From the NCBI RefSeq assembly GCF_017302315.1, contig NZ_JAFLDT010000015.1, positions 1-61,663 on the forward strand: a DNA stretch of 61,663 nucleotides. Reading direction: 5' to 3'. The DNA is from Zoogloea sp. GTDB lineage: Bacteria; Pseudomonadota; Gammaproteobacteria; Burkholderiales; Rhodocyclaceae. The notes beneath the pieces are model-generated. The model did not search any database, was not told where the DNA came from, and saw only the letters and a list, made by a program, of their open reading frames with translations. Made by a program: the position numbers and the translations under genes. Of the stretch, positions 40,485-50,141 are shown piece after piece; position 1 is the stretch's first letter, and each line of letters starts with the position of its first letter.

Positions 40485-41453
40485 ATGAACGCCGTTTTTC
40501 TGTCCTTTTTCGCTGTACTCCTCCTGTCCCTGCCGGCCCGGGCCGAGATTGTGCTGACCCTTGGCCATGCGGTCACGGCTGACCACCCGCGCGCGCAGGC
40601 GTCCCGCCGCTTTGCGGACACGCTCAAGGCACAGAGTGGCGGGCGTATTTCCGTGAATATACTGGGGGGCGCCAGCTTCGGTGATGACGTGGCCATGCTC
40701 CAGGCCCTCCAGGACGGCAGCCTGGATATCTCGGCCAACAGTCAGGGGCCGGTTTCCGCCTTTGTGCCCGAGATCAACGCCTTTGGCCTGCCTTTCCTGT
40801 TCGACCGGCCGGAACAGGCCCTGCGCCTGCTGGACGGCCCCCTCGGTCAGCAACTGGCCCAGCGGATGGCACAGGCCGGCTTCATATGCCTGGGATTCTG
40901 GGACAACGGCATCCGCCACTTTTCCAATTCGGTCCGCCCCCTTCTCAGGCCGGCCGACTTTGCCGGGCTGAAGCTCCGCACCCCGGCCGACCCGGTGGCA
41001 ATGGACATCGTCCGTGCCCTCGGCGCCCAGCCTGTCGAGATCCGCTTTTCGGCCCTTTATCAAGCCCTGCAGCGGCGCACGGTGGACGGCCAGGAGAACC
41101 CGCTGCTCAACATTTGGGCGGCCCGTCTCCACGAGGTCCAGACCCATATCTCCCTTACCGCGCACAAATATGAGATCACCCCCTTCGTGATGAGCCACAG
41201 GGCATGGCAGGCCCTCTCCGGAACCGACCGGGAGATTGTCCAGCGCGCGGCCGATGAGGCCACCCGTCTGCAACGTACACTCACCCGCAGTGCCGAGGAG
41301 GAGGCCAGGCAGGCCTTGATGGCTGCCGGAATCCATTTCACGCCGGTCAACCGCCTGCCATTTGTGAAGGCAACCCGGCCGATCCATGACAAATGGCTTT
41401 CCGGCCCCTCCGGCGCCTATGTCCGCCAGGTGGTCGAGGCCGCCGCCCGATGA
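40485..41453 (+). CDS. TRAP-type periplasmic solute-binding receptor (DctP family)
   Basis: The 322-residue protein has a signal peptide cleaved after LPARA (residue 20), then [20 protein letters not shown]. The DctP motifs [57 protein letters not shown] and [13 protein letters not shown] are present, including the Arg that binds carboxylates. The membrane subunits DctQ and DctM are absent. Instead the gene's stop overlaps the start of a hybrid histidine kinase by four bases (ATGA), so the receptor most likely senses a ligand for that kinase. Ligand unknown, probably an organic acid. Confidence 0.93.
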   Translation: MNAVFLSFFAVLLLSLPARAEIVLTLGHAVTADHPRAQASRRFADTLKAQSGGRISVNILGGASFGDDVAMLQALQDGSLDISANSQGPVSAFVPEINAFGLPFLFDRPEQALRLLDGPLGQQLAQRMAQAGFICLGFWDNGIRHFSNSVRPLLRPADFAGLKLRTPADPVAMDIVRALGAQPVEIRFSALYQALQRRTVDGQENPLLNIWAARLHEVQTHISLTAHKYEITPFVMSHRAWQALSGTDREIVQRAADEATRLQRTLTRSAEEEARQALMAAGIHFTPVNRLPFVKATRPIHDKWLSGPSGAYVRQVVEAAAR

Positions 41454-43411
41454 AGGTCCGGCACTCACTGGTGGTTGGCTTTGGCTTCACCCTGGTGGCC
41501 GTGCTGGGCGTAGTGCTGATGGCCTTTCTGATGCTTTCGCGGCTTGCCGCTAGCTGGACCGAGATGTCCACCGTGATTGCCGGCCGGCACGAAGTGATGC
41601 TGAACAGCGCCCTGCGCCTTGGCTACGCCAGCGAGCACTTCAACAACTACCTGCGTGAGGGCGGCGATGCGGCCATCCGCTTTGGCGCAGAAATGGACCA
41701 CGTGGCTGCAAATCTTGTCACCTATCGCACCCTTGGCACGCCAGACAACACCGAACGCCCCCTCCTGGACAGCGCCGACCGCTACGTGCGGCTGTATCGC
41801 GACGACATGGCACGCCTCGTCACCCTGCGTGCCACCCGCCAGGCCGACCCGACGGCCCTCCAGGCCGCTCTTCAGGGGGAAAACGACAAACTCCTGGCCC
41901 TGGCACTGCGTAAGCTCACCGACATCAACGCCCGGCGCACCGAAGCCGCCACTGCGCAGATCAACCACCAGATTGACCTCAACCGTATCGGCCTCCTGCT
42001 GGCTGCTGCCGTGGCCAGTGGGGGGGTCATCATCGCGGGCATGCTGGCCTCACGCAGTATCGTGGGGCACGACCGGGCGCGGGAAAGCGCCTTTGCAGCC
42101 CTCGAGATCGAGATCGAGGAGCGCCGCAAGGCGGAGGCCCAACTGGAACGCTATCGGGACCACCTGGAGCAGTTGGTCGAGGCACGCACGCTTGCACTAC
42201 GAGCGGCCAACCAGACAGCGGCGGCGGCCAATCAGGCCAAATCCGAGTTTCTGGCCAACATGAGCCACGAAATCCGCACACCGCTGAACGCCATCGTCGG
42301 CCTGAGCCACCTCCTGCAGCGCCGAGGCACCGATCCCGTGCAGCTTGAAAAGCTGGCCATGATCAGCGATGCGGCCCGACACCTGCTGGCCGTCATCAAT
42401 GACATCCTCGACTTCTCCAAGATCGAGGCTGGCAAGCTGGCACTGGAAGCGCGCGAACTCGATCTGCACGCCCTCTGTGCAAACATCGTTTCCATGCTCG
42501 CCGAGCAGGCCCGCGAAAAGGGGATTGAGCTGCGCACCGAGGCTCCACCTCTGCCCCGCCTGCACGGCGACCTGACCCGCCTCACCCAGGCCTTTCTCAA
42601 TCTCGCCGGCAACGCGATCAAGTTCACCGCCCGGGGCAACGTGACCCTGCGCATCGTCCCCGAAACTGAAGATGCCGAGAGCCTGCTGATACGCTTCGAG
42701 GTACTCGACACGGGGGCGGGCATCGCACCCGACGTTCTCTCCAGCCTGTTCGATCCTTTCCGGCAGGGCGACCGCTCCACCACGCGCACCCACGGGGGCA
42801 CAGGCCTCGGCCTTGCCATCACCCGGCGCCTGGCCCGCCTGATGGGGGGCGACGCCCACGGCGAAAGCCGCCTCGGCCATGGCAGCCGCTTCTGGTTCAC
42901 CGCCCGCCTGCGACGCATCGCCAATGTTACGGATACCCCCTCGCCCGCAGACCCGGAAAGCGCGGCAGAAGCACGTCTGAGTCGCGAGTTCGCGGGCACC
43001 CGGGTACTTTTGGTGGAAGATGATCGGGTGAACCAGGAGGTCGCCCGGGAACTGATCGAGGAGGTCGGATTGCATCTGGATGTGCTCGGCAATGGTCTGG
43101 CCGCCGTCGAACGCCTGTGCGGGCCCGAGCATGACTACGCCCTGATACTGATGGACATGCAAATGCCGGTGATGGACGGGCTTGAAGCCACCCGGCGGAT
43201 TCGCGCTTACCACCCTGCCGACATCCTTCCCATCATCGCCATGACGGCCAACGCTTTCGGCGATGACCGGGCCGCATGTCTGGACGCCGGCATGAACGAC
43301 TTCATCACCAAGCCCGTCGACCCGGAGCGGCTTTACGCCGTCCTCGCGCACTGGCTCGCACGGGGCACCCCACCCACCCGGCAAGCCGAGCCCACCTGTC
43401 CGCCATCGTGA
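41450..43411 (+). CDS. Hybrid sensor histidine kinase/response regulator coupled to a TRAP receptor
   Basis: The 653-residue protein has an N-terminal membrane helix ([20 protein letters not shown]) and a periplasmic helical sensor of about 140 residues. A second membrane helix ([18 protein letters not shown]) and a coiled coil follow. The kinase domain has phospho-acceptor His273 in [10 protein letters not shown], an N box [10 protein letters not shown] and [17 protein letters not shown]-terminal receiver domain has VEDD, Asp569 in [11 protein letters not shown] and Lys in FITKPVD. There is no HPt or output domain, so the phosphoryl group must pass to an outside protein. ATGA overlap with the receptor gene suggests they work together. 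Confidence 0.93.
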   Translation: MKVRHSLVVGFGFTLVAVLGVVLMAFLMLSRLAASWTEMSTVIAGRHEVMLNSALRLGYASEHFNNYLREGGDAAIRFGAEMDHVAANLVTYRTLGTPDNTERPLLDSADRYVRLYRDDMARLVTLRATRQADPTALQAALQGENDKLLALALRKLTDINARRTEAATAQINHQIDLNRIGLLLAAAVASGGVIIAGMLASRSIVGHDRARESAFAALEIEIEERRKAEAQLERYRDHLEQLVEARTLALRAANQTAAAANQAKSEFLANMSHEIRTPLNAIVGLSHLLQRRGTDPVQLEKLAMISDAARHLLAVINDILDFSKIEAGKLALEARELDLHALCANIVSMLAEQAREKGIELRTEAPPLPRLHGDLTRLTQAFLNLAGNAIKFTARGNVTLRIVPETEDAESLLIRFEVLDTGAGIAPDVLSSLFDPFRQGDRSTTRTHGGTGLGLAITRRLARLMGGDAHGESRLGHGSRFWFTARLRRIANVTDTPSPADPESAAEARLSREFAGTRVLLVEDDRVNQEVARELIEEVGLHLDVLGNGLAAVERLCGPEHDYALILMDMQMPVMDGLEATRRIRAYHPADILPIIAMTANAFGDDRAACLDAGMNDFITKPVDPERLYAVLAHWLARGTPPTRQAEPTCPPS

Positions 43412-43425
43412 CGCCGCGGCCGGGC

Positions 43426-44031
43426 TCAAGCCCGGCGCAGGGCCACATGGTTTCGGATAAGGCCGGCGGGATCGGAGCGGAAGCGCTCGTCCGGCCGCCC
43501 CGCCAGCCAATGCTTGATCAAGCCACCGACAAACAGGAAGGTATCGTGGGCCAGATCGGCCGGCGCCGAGCCCGCGCGCAATGCACCACGCGCCTCGGCC
43601 CGCCGGTAGGCCTCGGTCAGTTTGCCAAGGAAATCCAGCTGCCCCCCGGTGCATTGCATCATGCCGCTGAATTCGTTCACGTATTCACACTTGAAACTGA
43701 TGATCTCAAAGGTCTCCCGCACCTCGGCCTGATCGCGAAGGATATGGAAGATCTCCTGCAGGGCCATCTCAATGCCCTGCAGCGGGTCGGCATCGTCTTC
43801 CTTGAAGACCACCCTGTCCAGAAAGGGCAGGATGGCCTGTTCACGCATGGCAAAGAACAGCTCTGTCTTGTTGCGAAAGTGCCAGTAGACGGCCCCGCGG
43901 GTCACCCCCGCCTCGGCGGCAATTCTCTCCAGGGTCGTGCGCCCAACGCCCCATGCCAGGAACACCCGGCGGGCGGCCGCGATGATATGGCGACGGGTGA
44001 TCTCCGCTTCTTCCTTGGTCTTGCGAACCAT
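43426..44031 (-). CDS. TetR-family repressor (AcrR/TtgR-like) of the RND efflux operon
   Basis: The 201-residue protein begins MVRKTKEEAEITRRHIIAAA. Its helix-turn-helix is GVGRTTLERIAAEAGVTRGAVYWHFRNKTELF, closely resembling AcrR, TtgR and MtrR, which repress multidrug efflux genes and are released by bound drugs. The C-terminal ligand domain ends AGLIRNHVALRR. It is divergent from the efflux operon and a 24-base palindrome like the AcrR operator lies between them. It ends 15 bases from the histidine kinase stop. Confidence 0.92.
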   Translation of the reverse strand: MVRKTKEEAEITRRHIIAAARRVFLAWGVGRTTLERIAAEAGVTRGAVYWHFRNKTELFFAMREQAILPFLDRVVFKEDDADPLQGIEMALQEIFHILRDQAEVRETFEIISFKCEYVNEFSGMMQCTGGQLDFLGKLTEAYRRAEARGALRAGSAPADLAHDTFLFVGGLIKHWLAGRPDERFRSDPAGLIRNHVALRRA

Positions 44032-44075
44032 TCAACCCTCCGGTGATCAAGGTAAGAGCTTGCTCAACGCTTTAC

Positions 44076-44093
44076 ATACATTCTTGAATGTAT
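44076..44093. promoter_or_regulatory. AcrR/TtgR-type operator
   Basis: ATACATTC-TT-GAATGTAT is a perfect 8-base inverted repeat, extended left as TTTACATACATTC. It closely resembles the E. coli AcrR site TACATACATTTGTGAATG and is 45 bases from the TetR ATG and 48 bases from the efflux GTG. It probably controls both directions. Confidence 0.85.
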
Positions 44094-44140
44094 AAAACTA
44101 TGCTCCAACAACACCCAAAAATCCAGCCCCGGAGGTCACC

Positions 44141-45361
44141 GTGACCGTTCGCCCCGCTTCTCGCCCCCCTCGCACCCTTCGCCACACCCTGCCCGCTCTG
44201 GCGCTGAGCGCGGCACTTCTCACCGCCTGCTCCGGCAAGGAGCAGCCTGCCGGGGGACCGCCCCCCGGCGGCATGCCGGCCCTGCCGGTAACGGTGCTGA
44301 CCCTGCAGCCGACCACCGTGGAAACCAGCATCGAAGCGGTAGCCCAGACCGAAGGGGCAAAGGAAGTCGAGATCCGCGCGCGGGTCGGCGGCATCCTGAT
44401 GAAGCGGCTGTTTGAAGAAGGCAGCGCGGTGAAGGCCGGACAGCCCCTCTTCGAACTCGACAAGGCTCCCTTCGAGGTCGCCACCGCCCAGGCCCGTGCG
44501 CAACTTGCCGAGAGCAAGGCCCGTGCGGACCAGACCCTGCGCGAAGCCGGCCGCCTCAAGGGACTGCTCGCCCAGCAGGCCATCAGCCAGCGCGAGTACG
44601 ACATCGCCACGTCCGACAATGCCGCCGCCCTCGCTGCCGTGCAGGCCGCCCAGGCGGCCGTGCGTCAGGCCGAACTCAACCTGTCCTGGTCCACCGTGAC
44701 GGCACCCGTGTCTGGCGTCACCGGTCGCGCGGCGGTGTCGGAAGGCAACCTGGTGAGCGCCAACGGGCTGGTCACCACTGTGGTCCAGCTCAACCCCATC
44801 TGGGTCCGTTTCTCGGTTTCCGAGAGCGAACTTGCCAGCGCCTCCCCCGGCGGTCGCTTCAAGCCCGGGACCGTGCGGGGTGTGGAGCTGATCCTGCCCG
44901 ATGGCTCCACCCATCCGGTGCGGGGCAAACTCAATTTTGCGGCCAGCCAGCTCAGCCCGACCCTGGGCACCCAGCAGTTGCGTGCCGAGTTTGCCAACCC
45001 GGACGGCAGCCTGATGCCCGGTCAGTTCGTGCGTGCCCGACTCCTCACCGGCGAGCGCAGCGGTGTCTTCAAGGTGCCGCAGAACGCCGTCGTGCAGACG
45101 GACCGGGGCGCCATCGTGATGACCGCCGATGCCGACAACAAGGTGGCCCCGCGCCCGGTAAAGACCGGCCAATGGACGGGTAAAGACTGGGTGATCCTGG
45201 ATGGCCTGAAGGCCGGCGACAAGGTGATCGTGGACAACATCATCAAGCTGCGTCCGGGTGCTTCGGTTGCCCCCCATGCCCCGGGTGAAGGTCCGGGCGC
45301 GCCGGGTGGCAAGGCAGGCGCAGCCCCCGCGCCTGCAGCGGCGCCGGCCAAGAAGGATTGA
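44141..45361 (+). CDS. RND efflux periplasmic adaptor (AcrA/MexA type)
   Basis: The 406-residue lipoprotein has signal LSAALLTAC (Cys30). The adaptor motifs follow: VEIRARVGGILMKRLFEEGSAV for the lipoyl half, a coiled-coil hairpin with AQLAESKARADQTLREAGRL and QAISQREYDIATSDN, then LNLSWSTVTAPVSGVTGRAAV and a beta barrel VWVRFSVSESEL-like region. It starts at GTG 44141 with GGAGG five bases upstream. It bridges the pump and outer-membrane channel. The Ala/Pro-rich tail GAAPAPAAAPAKKD is common in this family. First gene of the efflux operon. Confidence 0.95.
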   Translation: MTVRPASRPPRTLRHTLPALALSAALLTACSGKEQPAGGPPPGGMPALPVTVLTLQPTTVETSIEAVAQTEGAKEVEIRARVGGILMKRLFEEGSAVKAGQPLFELDKAPFEVATAQARAQLAESKARADQTLREAGRLKGLLAQQAISQREYDIATSDNAAALAAVQAAQAAVRQAELNLSWSTVTAPVSGVTGRAAVSEGNLVSANGLVTTVVQLNPIWVRFSVSESELASASPGGRFKPGTVRGVELILPDGSTHPVRGKLNFAASQLSPTLGTQQLRAEFANPDGSLMPGQFVRARLLTGERSGVFKVPQNAVVQTDRGAIVMTADADNKVAPRPVKTGQWTGKDWVILDGLKAGDKVIVDNIIKLRPGASVAPHAPGEGPGAPGGKAGAAPAPAAAPAKKD

Positions 45362-45374
45362 GGGAGCACCATCC

Positions 45375-48300
45375 ATGTCACGCTTCTTCATCAGCCGGCC
45401 GATCTTTGCCTCGGTCATCTCCATCGTCATCGTGATCGCCGGCCTCATGGCCTCGCTCACCCTGCCGGTCGCCCAGTATCCGGAGATCACGCCGCCCACG
45501 GTGATCATCTCCGCCACCTTCCCCGGCGCCAACGCCGAGACCCTCTCCAAGACCGTCGCTGCGCCCATCGAGGAGCAGCTATCGGGTGTCGAGGGCCTGC
45601 TCTACTACAACTCCCAGAGCACCTCCAACGGCACGGTCAGCATCACCGCCACCTTCGAGGTGGGCACCAACCCGGACACGGCGCTGATCGCCGTGAACAA
45701 CCGGGTCAAGGTGGCCGAGCCGCGCCTGCCCGATGACGTGAGACGCACTGGCGTGCTGGTGCAGAAGCGCTCCAACAACATCCTGATGTTTGCGGCGCTG
45801 CGCTCCCCGGACAACACCTTCGACGCCCTCTACCTGTCGAACTACGTGTCCCTCAACGTGATCGAGGAGATCCGCCGCATCCCCGGCGTGGGCGACGCCC
45901 AGCTATTCGACCCGATCTACGCCATGCGCGTGTGGCTGAAGCCCGACGTGATGGCCAAGCTGGGGGTCACCACCTCCGATGTGGCCGCCGCCATCCGCGT
46001 CCAGAATGCCCAGAACGCCGCCGGCAAGATCGGCGCCGAGCCGGTGCTCAACGGCCAGCAGCTCACCTACACCGTCACCGCCAAGGGTCGCCTGCTGACC
46101 CCTGAGGATTTCGGCAACATCGTGCTGCGCGCCGAAGGCCCCAACGGCCTGGTGCGCCTGAAGGATGTGGCGCGCATCGAGCTGGGTGCCGACAACTACG
46201 ACCGCAGCGCCCGCGTGAACGGATCCCCGGTGTCCGGCATGGGCATCTACCTGCAGTCCGGCGCCAACGCCCTGCAGACCGCCAAGCTGGTACGCGCCCG
46301 CCTGGACGAGATGTCCAAGCAGTTCCCCAAGGGCATGGAGTACTTCGTGCCCTACGACACCACCCGCTTCATCCAGGAGTCCGCCAAGGAGGTCATCAAG
46401 ACCCTCGTCGAAGCCGCACTGCTGGTGATCGCCGTGGTGTACCTGTTCCTGCAGAACTGGCGCGCCACCCTGATCCCCATCGTGGCGGTGCCGGTGTCCC
46501 TGATCGGCACCTTCGCCGGCATGTGGCTGTTCGGCTTCTCCATCAACACCCTGACCCTGTTCGCCATGGTGCTGGCCATCGGCATCGTCGTGGATGACGC
46601 CATCGTGGTGCTCGAGAACGTCGAGCGCCTGATGAACGAGCAGAAGATGTCCCCCAAGGACGCGGCCATCGAGGCCATGCGGGAGGTGTCGGGCGCCGTC
46701 ATCGCCATCGTGCTGGTGCTGTGCGCGGTGTTCGTGCCCGTGGCCTTCCTGGGCGGCATCGCCGGCATGCTCTACAAGCAGTTTGCCGTGACGGTGGCGG
46801 TGGCGGTGGTGATCTCGGGCATCGTCGCCCTGACCCTCACCCCCGCCCTGTGCGCCCTGCTGCTCAAGCCCACCCATGAAGAGAAGCCCCTGTTCCGGCC
46901 CTTCAACCGCCTGTTCGAGCGCTTTACCCGCAGCTACACCAACACCGTCGGCCTGACCCTGCGTCACGGCATCGTCGGCACCCTGGTGTTCCTGCTGACC
47001 ATCGGCGCCGCGGCCTGGCTGCTGCGCGTCGTGCCGGGCAGCTTCGTCCCCTCCGAAGACCAGGGCTACCTGTTCGGCTTCGTCACCCTCAGCGATGGCG
47101 CTTCCGGGCAACGCACCGGCGTCGCCGCCGAACAGATGCGTCAGCGCGTCATGTCCGATGACATCGAGAACATCTTCTTCATCAACGGGGTGGACTTCAT
47201 CACAGGCAACAACCGGCCCAGCGTGGCAACCACCTTCATCATCTTCAAGCCCTGGGACCAGCGCACCGTCACCACGAGCGAGATGGCCGGCAAGTTCATG
47301 GGCATCGGCATGAGCCTGCCCGACGGCATGGGCCTGGTCTTCAACCCGCCCCCCATCCAGGGCCTCGGTACTGCAGGCGGCTTCGAGGTGTATGTGCAGA
47401 ACCGGGCTGATGGCGATCCGCGCAACCTCGCTGCAGTCACCGGGCAGTTCGTCGAAGCCCTCAAGCAGCGCCCCGAGCTGACCGGCCTCAACACCTTCTT
47501 CCGCGTGACCGCGCCCCAGCTCTACGTGGAGGTCGATGAACCCAAGGCCTTGTCCATGGGCATTCCCCTCGACTCGATCTACGCCACCCTGCAGGCCAGC
47601 ACCGGCGTGCTGTACGTCAACGACTTCAACCGCAGCGGCAAGACCTACAAGGTCCAGGTCCAGGCCGACGCCGCCTACCGGATGAAGCCCGAAGACCTGC
47701 TCAAGCCCTATGTGCGCAGCGCCACCGGCGCCATGGTGCCCCTGTCGGCGGTGGCCAAGGTCAGCATGGTCACCGGTGCCGAGCTGGTGGAGCGCTTCAA
47801 TGGCTTCGTGTCGGCCAAGGTGCTGGGCAACGCCGCCCCGGGCTACAGCTCCGGCGACGCCATCAAGGCCGTCGAAGAAGTGGCCCTCGCCACCCTGCCG
47901 GAAGGCTACCGCACCGAGTGGGTCGGCCAGGCCTTCCAGGAAAAGCGCACCGGCAGCGCCTCCATCATCGCCTTCGTGTTCGGCATCATCATGGTCTTCC
48001 TGATCCTCGCGGCCCAGTACGAGAAGTGGTCCCTGCCCCTGGCGGTGATCATGGCGGTGCCCTTCGCCATGTTCGGGGCCCTGGTGGCCGTGCTGCTGCG
48101 CGGCATGCCCAACGACATCTACTTCCAGATCGGGCTGGTGGTGCTGATCGGCCTGGCGGCCAAGAACGCGATCCTGATCGTCGAGTTTGCGGCCCAGAAG
48201 CAGGCCGAAGGCATGAGCGTGATCGATGCGGCGGTCGAGGCCGCCCGGCTGCGCTTCCGCCCCATCGTGATGACCTCCCTGGCCTTCATCCTTGGCGTGC

Positions 48301-48497
48301 TGCCCCTGGCGATCTCGTCGGGCGCCGGTGCCGCCGCGCGGCGCTCGATGGGTACCGGGGTGGTGGGGGGCATGATCGCCGCCACCTTCATCGCCACCGT
48401 CTTCATTCCCCTGTTCTTCAAGTGGCTGAGCCGCAACAAGCCCCGCCACCCCGCAGGCGACCTGCCCCACACCGGCACCCAGGAGGTGAAGCCGTGA
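45375..48497 (+). CDS. RND efflux pump permease (AcrB/MexB, HAE1 family)
   Basis: The 1040-residue inner-membrane pump begins MSRFFISRPIFASVISIVIV. It has LPVAQYPEITPPTVIISATF in the porter domain and the signature helices VAVPVSLIGTFAGMWLFGFS and AMVLAIGIVVDDAIVVLENVE (the Asp-Asp proton relay). The switch-loop region and C-terminal repeat AAQYEKWSLPLAVIMAVPFA are also present. It exports hydrophobic drugs or solvents by proton antiport as a trimer. It lies 13 bases after the adaptor gene and overlaps the next start (GTGA). The substrate range is not predictable from sequence. Confidence 0.96.
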   Translation: MSRFFISRPIFASVISIVIVIAGLMASLTLPVAQYPEITPPTVIISATFPGANAETLSKTVAAPIEEQLSGVEGLLYYNSQSTSNGTVSITATFEVGTNPDTALIAVNNRVKVAEPRLPDDVRRTGVLVQKRSNNILMFAALRSPDNTFDALYLSNYVSLNVIEEIRRIPGVGDAQLFDPIYAMRVWLKPDVMAKLGVTTSDVAAAIRVQNAQNAAGKIGAEPVLNGQQLTYTVTAKGRLLTPEDFGNIVLRAEGPNGLVRLKDVARIELGADNYDRSARVNGSPVSGMGIYLQSGANALQTAKLVRARLDEMSKQFPKGMEYFVPYDTTRFIQESAKEVIKTLVEAALLVIAVVYLFLQNWRATLIPIVAVPVSLIGTFAGMWLFGFSINTLTLFAMVLAIGIVVDDAIVVLENVERLMNEQKMSPKDAAIEAMREVSGAVIAIVLVLCAVFVPVAFLGGIAGMLYKQFAVTVAVAVVISGIVALTLTPALCALLLKPTHEEKPLFRPFNRLFERFTRSYTNTVGLTLRHGIVGTLVFLLTIGAAAWLLRVVPGSFVPSEDQGYLFGFVTLSDGASGQRTGVAAEQMRQRVMSDDIENIFFINGVDFITGNNRPSVATTFIIFKPWDQRTVTTSEMAGKFMGIGMSLPDGMGLVFNPPPIQGLGTAGGFEVYVQNRADGDPRNLAAVTGQFVEALKQRPELTGLNTFFRVTAPQLYVEVDEPKALSMGIPLDSIYATLQASTGVLYVNDFNRSGKTYKVQVQADAAYRMKPEDLLKPYVRSATGAMVPLSAVAKVSMVTGAELVERFNGFVSAKVLGNAAPGYSSGDAIKAVEEVALATLPEGYRTEWVGQAFQEKRTGSASIIAFVFGIIMVFLILAAQYEKWSLPLAVIMAVPFAMFGALVAVLLRGMPNDIYFQIGLVVLIGLAAKNAILIVEFAAQKQAEGMSVIDAAVEAARLRFRPIVMTSLAFILGVLPLAISSGAGAAARRSMGTGVVGGMIAATFIATVFIPLFFKWLSRNKPRHPAGDLPHTGTQEVKP

Positions 48498-49927
48498 TCC
48501 GCCCCCGTCTGACCCTGCTGGCCCTCGCCATTCCCCTGGCCCTGGCCGGCTGTGCCCTGGGCCCCGACTACCAGCGTCCCGACGCCCGGGTGGCCCTGCC
48601 CGACAGCTACGCCGGCGAACCCATGGCCGGTGCCCCCACCACCACGCCCGCGGTCGCCAGCCGCTGGTGGACCCTGTTCGGCGACGCGCAACTGGATGCC
48701 CTGGTGGACCAGGCCCTGACCAGCAGTCCGGACGCCCTGACCGCTGCCGCCCGCATCGAGGAAGCCGACGCGGTGCTGCGCCAGGTAAATGCGGCCCTGC
48801 TGCCCCAGATCGACGCCAACGCCGGCATCTCGCGCAGCCGCACCATCCTGCCCAACGCCGTCGAGCCCACCGGGCTGCTGCGCAACACCAACAAGATCGG
48901 CCTGTCCACGTCCTTCGAGCTGGATGTGTGGGGCAAGCTGCGGCGTGCCTCGGAGGCGGCCCGCGCCCAGGCCCTGGGCACCCGCTACACCAGCGAGACC
49001 GTGTCCTTGAGCCTCGCGGCCAGCGTCACCCAGGCCTATCTCAACCTGCGTGCCCTCGACGCCCAACTGCTGGTGAATCGCGACTCGGTGAGCAGCCAGG
49101 CCAAGAGCACCCAGCTTGCCCGCGTGCGCTTCGACGGCGGCTACGTGTCGCAGCTGGACGTGCAGCAGGCCGAAGGCGCCCTGGCCACCTACACCGCAGC
49201 CCAGGTGCAGTTGGAGAAAAACCGTGCCCTGGCCGAAAGCCTGCTCGGCCTGCTGGTCGGCCAGCCCGGCCTGAAGGTGGCCGCGGGTGATCTGCGCAGC
49301 CTGCCGGTGCCGCCGACGCCCCCGGCCGGTCTGCCCTCCAGCCTGCTCGAAGCCCGCCCCGACGTGCGCAAGGCCGAAACCGACCTGATTGCCGCCAACG
49401 CGAAGATCGGGGTGGCCAAGGCCGCCCTGTTCCCGAGCATCACCCTGACCGGCTCCCTCGGCCGGGAAAGCCGCGACCTGTCGGATCTGTTCAGCCCCGC
49501 CGCCGCAGTGTGGTCCATCGGCGCCGGCCTGACCCAACCCATCTTCGAGGGTGGCCGTCTGCGCGCCCAGGTGGAGCAGGTCAGCGCCCAGCAGAAACAG
49601 AGCCTCGAGGCCTATCGCAAATCGGTGCAGACCGCCTTCCGCGAGGTGAACGATGCCCTGATCACCGTCCGCCAGAACGGTGACAGCGAAGTCGCCCTCG
49701 GCCAGGCCATGCAGGCTGCGAAACGCAGCCTGCAACTCGCCCAGGCCCGTTACGACAGCGGCTACTCACCCTACCTGGAAGTGCTCACGGCCCAACGCAC
49801 CAGCAACGACGCCACCCTCGCCTGGGTGCAGAACCGCCAGGCCCGGCTGTCCTCTTCGGTGGATCTGTTCAAGGCCCTCGGTGGCGGCTGGAAAGACAGC
49901 TACGCCCCCCAGGCGGCGGCCCACTGA
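48494..49927 (+). CDS. Outer-membrane efflux channel (NodT/OprM family)
   Basis: The 477-residue lipoprotein has signal LALAGCALGPDYQRP (Cys20), the typical OprM/NodT start. TRWW-like SRWWTLFGDAQLDALVDQAL and two repeats of the outer-membrane efflux fold follow, with SLSLAASVTQAYLNLRALDAQ, LDVQQAEGALATYTAAQVQL and IGAGLTQPIFEGGRL near the end. It forms the trimeric exit duct for the pump. The start is GTG 48494 preceded by AGGAGG and overlapping the permease stop. A strong terminator follows at 50095. Confidence 0.95.
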   Translation: MIRPRLTLLALAIPLALAGCALGPDYQRPDARVALPDSYAGEPMAGAPTTTPAVASRWWTLFGDAQLDALVDQALTSSPDALTAAARIEEADAVLRQVNAALLPQIDANAGISRSRTILPNAVEPTGLLRNTNKIGLSTSFELDVWGKLRRASEAARAQALGTRYTSETVSLSLAASVTQAYLNLRALDAQLLVNRDSVSSQAKSTQLARVRFDGGYVSQLDVQQAEGALATYTAAQVQLEKNRALAESLLGLLVGQPGLKVAAGDLRSLPVPPTPPAGLPSSLLEARPDVRKAETDLIAANAKIGVAKAALFPSITLTGSLGRESRDLSDLFSPAAAVWSIGAGLTQPIFEGGRLRAQVEQVSAQQKQSLEAYRKSVQTAFREVNDALITVRQNGDSEVALGQAMQAAKRSLQLAQARYDSGYSPYLEVLTAQRTSNDATLAWVQNRQARLSSSVDLFKALGGGWKDSYAPQAAAH

Positions 49928-50094
49928 TGGTGTGCCGCTTGACGTGCCGCAGGGCTGGCAGCCAGAATGGTCCCATGCCCTGCACGTCCTACCCCCTCCT
50001 GGCCCTCCATCGTCGCGCCCTGCGCGCCTGGCGCGTGGCCGTCCGTCCGGGGCCGGGATCGGGTTGATCGGGTAGTTGCACCGATTTCACGACA

Positions 50095-50123
50095 GGCCGC
50101 GGATTTCCCTCCGCGGCCTTTTT
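50095..50123 (+). terminator. Intrinsic terminator after the RND efflux operon
   Basis: GGCCGCGG (50095-50102) and CCGCGGCC (50111-50118) form an 8-base-pair GC stem with an 8-base loop, followed by TTTTT. It lies 19 bases before the EamA gene start. Confidence 0.9.
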
Positions 50124-50141
50124 CATTTTCAGGAGCCTCCC

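Noticed and set aside
45903-48470. 855-codon open frame antisense to the RND permease
   Set aside because: Low-complexity His/Gly/Asp-rich translation opposite a clear AcrB homologue.
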